This document shows positions 1-6,076 of a stretch of 6,076 bases of DNA, piece by piece (the first letter of the stretch is position 1; the number at the start of each line of letters is the position of its first letter). A model generated the notes under the pieces. It saw nothing but the letters and a program-made list of their open reading frames with translations, ran no database searches and had not been told where the DNA came from. The translations under genes were made by a program, and so were the position numbers. Source of the DNA: DATHGT01 sp035317605 (GTDB taxonomy: Bacteria > Methylomirabilota > Methylomirabilia > Rokubacteriales > CSP1-6); the NCBI GenBank assembly GCA_035317605.1, contig DATHGT010000205.1:1-6076 (forward strand), read 5' to 3'.

Positions 1-1096
1 CGGGCGCCATCCCCTGGGCGGTGACCGTGTTGTTCAGGACCTCGATGAAGTTCACCACGGCCCCGTCGAGGCCGTACGCGCGAACCGCGTACGGCGCGAC
101 GGGATTGACGATGCTGTTGCCGGTGACGTGCGTGTTGACGACGTCGTGATAGTTCGTGTAGACGAGGATCGCCGGATGGTTCTGGTCGAGTTGGGTGGGA
201 GACTCCGTGACCGTGTTCGCGCTGATCTCAACCTCGAGATCGCCCTCCGTCGGCCAGCACTTTTCCGACTCCACCCGGATTCCCGCCACGAACGACCGGT
301 ATACCTGGTTTCGGGTGGCCACGACGTACTGTGAGCCCGCGACCGTGACCCCCGAGCCGGCCGAAAACTGGGAGACGTTGTCGTAGATGCCGATGGATTG
401 GTTCCGGCCGAGCGAGGAGCCGCCGAGGCACCCCCCGGCCGGGCTGCCGTATGTGACCGAGGCGAAGGAATCGTCACCGGTTTGGTAGGCGAAGTTGTAC
501 TGGACGACGACAGTGTTCGACGCGTTGGTGATGTGCACGCCGTCGGCCTTCGTGTCCAGGATGTCATTCTGATAGACGCCGACGTATTGGCTGTGGTCCA
601 CGAAGACCCCTGTCTGTGCCGTCTTCCAGATCGCGACGCCCCGGATCTCGACGTTGACGCTGTCTTTCACGTACACGCCGGCGGCCGCGGGACTCGCGCT
701 TCGGAGGGTGGAATTCGGCGATTCGATGCGCAGGTCCCTCACGGTGATGTACTGGCTGTTGAAGACCTGGAGGGCGGTGGCGTCCTGACTCGTTCCCCGC
801 AGCAGCGATGACGTCTTGCCGAACCCGCGGATGTCGAGGTTGGTCTTGCCGTAGACGGTGAGCGTGTTCGTGTAGACACACGTCCTCGAGGCGGGGAACT
901 CCACGGCATCATAGGGCTGCGTCGCGTCGATGGCGGCCTGAATGGCTCCCGTGTCGTCCGTCACGCCATCGCAGGCGGCCCCGTACTCCGTCACCTGTCT
1001 GATGACCGCCGCGGCGTGTTGCGGACCAGCGAAGACAACGCCGCCACCTACGATCGTCGCCAGCGTCCACGTCAAGAGGGCATGGTGTTTTGCCAT
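1..1096 (-). CDS. Secreted right-handed parallel beta-helix protein (pectate-lyase-3 / polygalacturonase-like), 3' end missing
   Basis: The frame is open for 365 codons from the ATG at 1096 to the window edge, so the C-terminus is missing. Residues 1-30 look like a Sec signal peptide: MAKHH, then a hydrophobic stretch, with possible cleavage after VFA (23) or AAA (30). Residues 38-58 (YGA-C-DG-TDDT-AIQAAIDA) match the conserved N-terminal motif of pectate-lyase-3 and GH28-like beta-helix proteins. The rest consists of short N/D/G/V-rich turns typical of helix rungs, such as NVEIRGVAIW (148-157) and GVHITNASNTVVVQYN (186-201). ADG (184-186) and TGDD (206-209) resemble acidic active-site turns in polysaccharide-degrading beta-helix enzymes. 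Cys 42, 73, 223 and 280 could form disulfides. The ATG at 1096 is chosen because AGGAGG lies 6 nt upstream; an in-frame ATG at 1111 precedes that site and is less likely. The fold is confident. Lyase, hydrolase or a non-catalytic surface role cannot be told apart. Confidence 0.88.
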   Translation of the reverse strand, partial: MAKHHALLTWTLATIVGGGVVFAGPQHAAAVIRQVTEYGAACDGVTDDTGAIQAAIDATQPYDAVEFPASRTCVYTNTLTVYGKTNLDIRGFGKTSSLLRGTSQDATALQVFNSQYITVRDLRIESPNSTLRSASPAAAGVYVKDSVNVEIRGVAIWKTAQTGVFVDHSQYVGVYQNDILDTKADGVHITNASNTVVVQYNFAYQTGDDSFASVTYGSPAGGCLGGSSLGRNQSIGIYDNVSQFSAGSGVTVAGSQYVVATRNQVYRSFVAGIRVESEKCWPTEGDLEVEISANTVTESPTQLDQNHPAILVYTNYHDVVNTHVTGNSIVNPVAPYAVRAYGLDGAVVNFIEVLNNTVTAQGMAP

Positions 1097-1102
1097 CTCC
1101 GG

Positions 1103-1108
1103 CCTCCT
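1103..1108 (-). promoter_or_regulatory. Shine-Dalgarno AGGAGG of the beta-helix gene
   Basis: On the minus strand a perfect AGGAGG is followed by 6 nt (CCGGAG) and then the ATG at 1096. It decides the start: the alternative in-frame ATG at 1111 immediately precedes the site, so using it would place the ribosome-binding sequence inside the gene. Confidence 0.8.
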
Positions 1109-1147
1109 CATACCTCGATGGGGTATTTCGAGCGTCGTCAGGGCCGC

Positions 1148-1163
1148 GCGCCGCCTTCGGCGC
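1148..1163 (-). other. Short GC hairpin in the beta-helix gene leader
   Basis: GCGCCG and CGGCGC form a perfect 6-bp stem with a 4-nt loop. It lies between the predicted transcription start (about 1190) and the ribosome site of the beta-helix gene. It could stabilise or modulate the leader RNA, but so short a GC stem is also likely by chance in this composition. Confidence 0.25.
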
Positions 1164-1197
1164 TGCGGTGGAATGTCAACCACGAAGCGCTGAGGAA

Positions 1198-1225
1198 AGT
1201 CTAGCAACGCACCTATGAATGTCAA
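1198..1225 (-). promoter_or_regulatory. Sigma70-type promoter for the beta-helix gene
   Basis: Reading the minus strand, a consensus -35 TTGACA (1225-1220) is followed by a 16-nt spacer and a -10 TAGACT (1203-1198), which matches 4 of 6 consensus positions. Transcription would begin near 1191 and give a leader of about 95 nt. A second, weaker pair lies upstream on the same strand: TTGAAA (1278-1273), 16 nt, TATGCA (1256-1251). Another TTGACA at 1179-1174 has no credible -10 behind it. Confidence 0.55.
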
Positions 1226-1259
1226 CCGGCACGAGTCACGAGAAAGGCTTTGCATAGGT
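1211..1259. promoter_or_regulatory. Separated inverted repeat ACCTATG / CATAGGT, possible operator
   Basis: ACCTATG (1211-1217) and its perfect complement CATAGGT (1253-1259) flank 35 nt. Their centres are 42 bp apart, close to four helical turns. One half lies in the spacer of the better beta-helix promoter and the other overlaps the -10 of the weaker upstream pair. That would suit a repressor or a looping dimer shared by the two divergent transcription units. A 7-nt pair can arise by chance, so this is tentative. Confidence 0.3.
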
Positions 1260-1327
1260 CCCGCTGTCAGAATTTCAACGCCGGTCCATTTCGACACCGA
1301 TCCCCCAGGACCATGACCGACTTCGGG

Positions 1328-1333
1328 TACCAT
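1328..1333 (+). promoter_or_regulatory. Possible -10 element for the hydroxylase operon
   Basis: TACCAT matches 4 of 6 positions of TATAAT and ends 8 nt before the ATG at 1342. Transcription from it would start at or within a few bases of the ATG and give a leaderless message. No convincing -35 lies 15-19 nt upstream. No Shine-Dalgarno sequence is visible before 1342 either, which makes the leaderless reading possible but unproven. Confidence 0.25.
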
Positions 1334-1341
1334 GCGGATTC

Positions 1342-2205
1342 ATGCGCGCGTTTGACTACCTGACGCCGGCCACGATCGGGCAAGCCCTCGACGTGCTGGC
1401 CGAGCACGGCGACGACGCGAAGGTGCTGGCCGGAGGCCAGAGCCTGGTGCCGCTGCTCAACTATCGGCTGGCCCGGCCGCGCGTGGTCGTCGACGTCAAC
1501 GCGCTGCCGCTCGATCGCATCAGCGTGGCCGGCGATCGCGTGACCATGGGCGCGCTCACCCGTCACGCGACGCTGGAAGAATCCGTCGAGCTGGCGCGCG
1601 CGTGTCCGCTGCTGCGCGAGGCCGCGGCGCTGATCGGCAACGTCCGCGTGCGCACGCTGGGGACGCTCGGCGGAAGCCTGGCCCACGCCGATCCGGCGGC
1701 GGAGCTGCCGATGGCGATGGTGGCGCTCGACGCGCGCTTCGACGTCGCCGGGCGCGCGGGCCGCCGCACGGTCGCCGCGCGCGACTTCTTCACGGGATAT
1801 CTCACCACCGGCCTCGCGCCCGACGAGCTGCTGGTCGAGGTCGAGATCCCGACGATGCGCGGCGCCGGCTGGGCGGTGGAAGAGCTGTCGCGCCGCGCCG
1901 GAGACTTCGCGATCGTCGCCGTGACCGCGCTGATCCGTCTCGACGCGCGCGGCCGCGTCGACGACGTGCGGATCGCGTTTGGCGGCGTGGGGCCCACGCC
2001 GGTGCGCGTCGCGGTGGCGGAGGACCTGCTGCTGGGAGCCGAGCCGACGCCTGAGCGCCTCGGCGAGGCCGCCGACGCCGCCCGCGACGCGCTCAATCCC
2101 GAATCGGACGCGTTCGTCTCCGCGGGCTATCGACGTCTGCTCGCCGGTGTGCTGGCGCGGCGCGCGCTGACGCGAGCCGTGACGCGCGCGATGGAGATTC
2201 GCTGA
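1342..2205 (+). CDS. Molybdenum hydroxylase FAD-binding (medium) subunit, CoxM/XDH-family
   Basis: This 287-residue protein is the flavin subunit that passes electrons from the 2Fe-2S clusters to the terminal acceptor. The length is normal for the family. The two FAD-binding signatures are clear: AGGQSLVPLLNYR (30-42), and TLGTLGGSLAHADPAAELP (105-123), which contains the GGS and DP core. The DFFTGYLTTGLAPDELLVEV segment (148-167) and the region after about 176 fit the C-terminal CO-dehydrogenase-flavoprotein domain. The start MRAFDYLTPAT is typical of family members, and no in-frame ATG or GTG lies just upstream. It is the first gene of a tight operon; its stop is 1 nt before the next start. 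No ribosome site is visible. Family assignment is secure, but the enzyme's substrate is not defined by this subunit. Confidence 0.94.
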   Translation: MRAFDYLTPATIGQALDVLAEHGDDAKVLAGGQSLVPLLNYRLARPRVVVDVNALPLDRISVAGDRVTMGALTRHATLEESVELARACPLLREAAALIGNVRVRTLGTLGGSLAHADPAAELPMAMVALDARFDVAGRAGRRTVAARDFFTGYLTTGLAPDELLVEVEIPTMRGAGWAVEELSRRAGDFAIVAVTALIRLDARGRVDDVRIAFGGVGPTPVRVAVAEDLLLGAEPTPERLGEAADAARDALNPESDAFVSAGYRRLLAGVLARRALTRAVTRAMEIR

Positions 2206-2206
2206 C

Positions 2207-2654
2207 GTGCGACTGAGCTTGACCATCAACGGCCGCTCGCGTGACGTCGACGTCGAACCCCATCGGACGCTGCTCGAAGTGCTGCGCGATACGCTCGGCA
2301 TCTTCGACGTCAAGGAAGGCTGCAACGAGGGCGTGTGCGGGGCCTGCACGGTGCTGCTGGACGGCCGGCCGGTCTCGAGCTGTCTGGTGCTGGCGCCGAC
2401 CGCGGGGTCGCGCGCGATCACCACCGTGCGCGGTCTCGAGGGGGGCGGCGAGCTCCATCCGCTGCAGCAGGCGTTCCTCCGTCACGGGGCCGTGCAGTGC
2501 GGCTTCTGCACGCCCGGCATGCTGCTGACCGCGCTGGCGTTCCTCGAACGTCATCCGGGCGCGGATCGCGAGACGCTGCGCCACGCCATCGAAGGCAACC
2601 TCTGCCGCTGCACGGGCTACGCGAAGATCCTCGACGCGCTGGAGTACTACGCGC

Positions 2655-2662
<8 letters not shown>
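2207..2662 (+). CDS. Molybdenum hydroxylase 2Fe-2S (small) subunit, CoxS-like
   Basis: This 151-residue protein carries the two 2Fe-2S clusters linking the Mo site to FAD. The plant-type ferredoxin domain holds Cys39, Cys44, Cys47 and Cys59 (C-x4-C-x2-C-x11-C, around CNEGVCGACTV). The all-helical second domain holds Cys98, Cys101, Cys133 and Cys135 in QCGFCTPG and CRCTGY. All eight ligands are present, as is Gln97, which in this family lies next to the pterin. Translation starts at GTG, 1 nt after the FAD gene's stop, with GGAG at 2193-2196 (10-nt spacing) inside that gene, so the two are probably coupled. The end overlaps the large-subunit gene by 8 nt. No defect is visible. Confidence 0.96.
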
Positions 2663-4964
<2,302 letters not shown>

Positions 4965-4998
4965 CTCGCCGAAGCGCCTTGCGCGCCATGGGCGGATC

Positions 4999-5004
4999 TA
5001 CTAT
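4999..5004 (+). promoter_or_regulatory. Weak -10-like hexamer before the zinc-ribbon gene
   Basis: TACTAT matches 4 of 6 positions of TATAAT and would start transcription near 5011, ahead of the hairpin at 5028-5058. The only -35-like partner (TTGCGC at 4979-4984) is poor and 14 nt away. It is listed because the composition changes here and the gene downstream probably has its own promoter. Confidence 0.2.
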
Positions 5005-5027
5005 CGTCGTGCGGGCAATCTGAAGGT

Positions 5028-5058
5028 GAGGGAGGGCGCTGCCTCAGCGCCCTCCCTC
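5028..5058 (+). terminator. Perfect 14-bp hairpin after the hydroxylase operon (terminator-like, no U-tract)
   Basis: GAGGGAGGGCGCTG (5028-5041) and CAGCGCCCTCCCTC (5045-5058) are exact reverse complements around a CCT loop. The structure lies 64 nt after the stop of the large subunit and 15 nt before the ATG of the next gene. A stem this long and GC-rich should block or pause polymerase, or protect the operon's 3' end. No run of T follows on either strand, so it is not a classical intrinsic terminator. It may instead be a 5'-leader element or one copy of a dispersed palindrome. Confidence 0.5.
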
Positions 5059-5062
5059 AAGC

Positions 5063-5066
5063 GAGG
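5063..5066 (+). promoter_or_regulatory. Shine-Dalgarno GAGG deciding the ATG at 5074
   Basis: GCGAGG (5061-5066) lies 7 nt before ATG 5074. The longer in-frame alternative, GTG 5026, would place the whole 14-bp hairpin inside the coding region and encode a low-complexity N-terminus ahead of the zinc ribbon. ATG 5074 is therefore preferred. Confidence 0.55.
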
Positions 5067-5073
5067 CTCATTC

Positions 5074-5727
5074 ATGAATGGCGAAAGTCATGACGGACCG
5101 ATGAAGGTCGCTTGCCGAATCTGCAGAGAACCAATCAACGAGGGAGCGAGAAAGTGTATTCATTGCGATTCGTTTCTTGATTGGCGAAGTTGGCTTGGTC
5201 TTTCGCAAACGACTCTTGCCTTGTTGGTCGCGCTGGTATCGGTGGTGGCAGCAAGCGCGCCACGTTTGGGGGACCTCCTGACGCCCAAATTCTCGGAGCT
5301 GAAGATCAGCGTTCGTCAGGTATTTGCCCAGCAGCTCGAGCTGGCGGTGTCAAATCGAGGGAATCGGCCCGGGCAACTGCTATCAGCTCGTCTTGCGGCA
5401 GTAATGAAAACCGGAAAACCCAGTGAGTCAGTCGAGCTTGGGATTGCGGGTGCCCCTGCCGTGGCGGCCGAGCAAGACACCCTCTTCGGTCTATCAATTC
5501 CTCCCGCCATGGTTCCCCCATTCCTGGGCTGGCCTCACGCCGATGTCGCCTCGGTGAATGTGATCGCGAGAATCAGGGAATTCAACAAGGAACCTGAGGA
5601 TCGTTCGATCGTCTTGCCGCTTGCACAGTTTCGGCTCCTCTGCAGGGCGACGGAAGACCTCGACACGATTTCAAGGCGGGCAGCGGGTCAGTCGGTCGAT
5701 GCTCGGCTAACAAGCCGCTGCAACTGA
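5074..5727 (+). CDS. Unrecognised zinc-ribbon, single-TM membrane protein
   Basis: I do not recognise this 217-residue protein. Residues 14-31 hold C-x2-C-x10-C-x2-C (CRIC...KCIHC), a short zinc ribbon. Residues about 45-62 (QTTLALLVALVSVVAASA) are hydrophobic and fit one membrane helix. The remaining ~150 residues look like a soluble beta-rich domain, with LELAVSNRGNRPGQL (93-107) resembling the N-x-G-N-x-P turn of Ig-like beta-sandwich domains. The zinc ribbon is probably cytoplasmic and the C-terminal domain external. Its composition differs from the hydroxylase operon: 5161-5220 counts 29/60 GC against 46/60 at 1861-1920. This suggests acquisition or weak codon selection. Start ATG 5074 has GAGG 7 nt upstream; GTG 5026 (233 residues) and ATG 5101 (208 residues) are alternatives. 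That it is a gene is likely; its function is unknown. Confidence 0.75.
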   Translation: MNGESHDGPMKVACRICREPINEGARKCIHCDSFLDWRSWLGLSQTTLALLVALVSVVAASAPRLGDLLTPKFSELKISVRQVFAQQLELAVSNRGNRPGQLLSARLAAVMKTGKPSESVELGIAGAPAVAAEQDTLFGLSIPPAMVPPFLGWPHADVASVNVIARIREFNKEPEDRSIVLPLAQFRLLCRATEDLDTISRRAAGQSVDARLTSRCN

Positions 5728-5950
5728 CCGGAGATTGCCCACCACGAGCCGTTCGCGTTGCTCGTCGACGCCGAGGCCTGCGCGGTGGAGCGGGCGATCC
5801 TTCGTGGCCTCCATGCCTGTCTGGTCTTCCGCCGTATCATGAGTGGTCGTATCGAGACCATTGATGTCATCGAGCTCGGCGGGACAACGGTTCGGACGGC
5901 GGCCCGGTTCGGCTTGGCCGCGACGCCACGCGAAGGAAAGGAGACTCGGG
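5728..5950. other. Spacer with no recognisable gene
   Basis: I see no protein I recognise in any frame across these 223 bases. Open frames on both strands are short or have out-of-frame GC-rich composition. A TATCAT hexamer at 5835-5840 matches 5 of 6 -10 positions but has no good -35. The last bases hold the ribosome site of the next gene. An eroded gene remnant cannot be excluded. Confidence 0.4.
5937..5943 (+). promoter_or_regulatory. Shine-Dalgarno AAAGGAG of the VOC gene
   Basis: AAAGGAG lies 7 nt before ATG 5951, an optimal arrangement. It supports the start of the partial gene that runs off the window edge. Confidence 0.75.
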
Positions 5951-6076
5951 ATGGTGACGACGCGCGGGCTCACGCACATCCACCTGATGGTCCGGGATCT
6001 CGACCGCGCGCTCGCGTTCTACACGCGAGCGTTCGGGCTCGAGGAGCGCTTCCGGGAGGGCCGCCACATGGTCTTC
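5951..6076 (+). CDS. VOC / glyoxalase-superfamily protein, N-terminal 42 codons only
   Basis: The visible 42 residues form the first beta-alpha unit of a vicinal-oxygen-chelate domain: THIHLMVRDLDRALAFYTRA (8-27), then FGLEERFREG. The H-x6-D-L-x6-FY pattern is the superfamily hallmark, and His9 sits where the first metal ligand usually lies. VOC proteins include glyoxalase I, extradiol dioxygenases and antibiotic-resistance proteins; too little is present to choose. The start is supported by AAAGGAG 7 nt upstream. The gene is on the operon's strand but more than 980 nt downstream, so a shared function is not implied. It continues past the right edge. Confidence 0.85.
   Translation, partial: MVTTRGLTHIHLMVRDLDRALAFYTRAFGLEERFREGRHMVF

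Larger units (their letters stand above)
1171..1279 (-). repeat. Three related GTTGA(C/A)ATTC elements
   Basis: On the minus strand GGTTGACATTC occurs exactly twice (1181-1171 and 1227-1217). A diverged third copy, GTTGAAATTC, is at 1279-1270. Copy starts are 46 and 53 nt apart. Two of the three supply -35 elements with a 16-nt spacer to a -10-like hexamer. The third has none, so the repeat may be a regulator site that resembles a -35 rather than only a promoter element. Confidence 0.45.

Noticed and set aside
398..811. Plus-strand 137-codon open frame
   Set aside because: It lies inside the minus-strand beta-helix gene, whose translation is coherent over 365 codons with a signal peptide and family motif.
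1267..2424. Long minus-strand open frame (385 codons) opposite the FAD and 2Fe-2S genes
   Set aside because: Its product is Arg/His/Gln-rich with no recognisable motif. It is the mirror of GC-ending codons in two well-supported genes on the other strand.
5026..5073. GTG 5026 as start of the zinc-ribbon gene
   Set aside because: It would place the perfect hairpin inside the coding region and lacks support relative to ATG 5074 with GAGG at 7 nt.
5688..5979. Minus-strand open frames in the spacer as a possible transposase remnant
   Set aside because: No transposase motif, terminal inverted repeats or target-site duplication could be identified.
5728..6076. Frame continuing open past the TGA of the zinc-ribbon gene, as possible readthrough or a recoded stop
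   Set aside because: The frame overlaps the VOC gene out of frame, and long open frames are expected at this GC. No selenocysteine-type element or homology was recognised.

Overview
This is a high-GC, tightly packed bacterial stretch. The codon bias is strongly G/C-ending (a hand-counted sample, 1861-1920, is 46/60 GC). Shine-Dalgarno-type ribosome sites (GGAG, AGGAGG, AAAGGAG) sit ahead of most starts. The mix of a secreted beta-helix protein and a molybdenum hydroxylase operon fits a free-living soil or sediment heterotroph. I cannot place it taxonomically from this sequence alone. A high-GC Gram-negative such as an acidobacterium or proteobacterium is a guess.

Layout. (1) Positions 1-1096, minus strand: the N-terminal 365 codons of an exported right-handed parallel beta-helix protein of the pectate-lyase-3/polygalacturonase-like type. 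Its 3' end lies beyond the left edge. (2) Positions 1097-1341: a divergent intergenic region. It holds a good sigma70-type promoter for the beta-helix gene, three related GTTGA(C/A)ATTC elements and a separated inverted repeat. (3) Positions 1342-4964, plus strand: a three-gene molybdenum hydroxylase operon in the order FAD subunit, 2Fe-2S subunit, Mo-cofactor subunit. The genes are 1 nt apart and then overlap by 8 nt. (4) Positions 4965-5073: a spacer with a perfect 14-bp hairpin. (5) Positions 5074-5727: an unrecognised zinc-ribbon/single-TM protein with less GC-rich composition than the operon. (6) Positions 5728-5950: a spacer in which I recognise nothing apart from the next gene's ribosome site. 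(7) Positions 5951-6076: the first 42 codons of a VOC/glyoxalase-superfamily protein, running off the right edge.

The three hydroxylase subunits should form one enzyme. The substrate is hydroxylated at the Mo-pterin centre of the large subunit, and electrons pass through two 2Fe-2S clusters to FAD. The large subunit lacks both CO dehydrogenase active-site signatures, so the enzyme is best called a xanthine-dehydrogenase-family hydroxylase of unknown substrate. No maturation factor (XdhC/CoxF-like) is present in the window.

I found no CRISPR array, tRNA, rRNA, insertion sequence or clear novel defence or mobile system. The items most worth a second look are the divergent regulatory region, the unassigned hydroxylase, the zinc-ribbon membrane protein and the strong hairpin before it.
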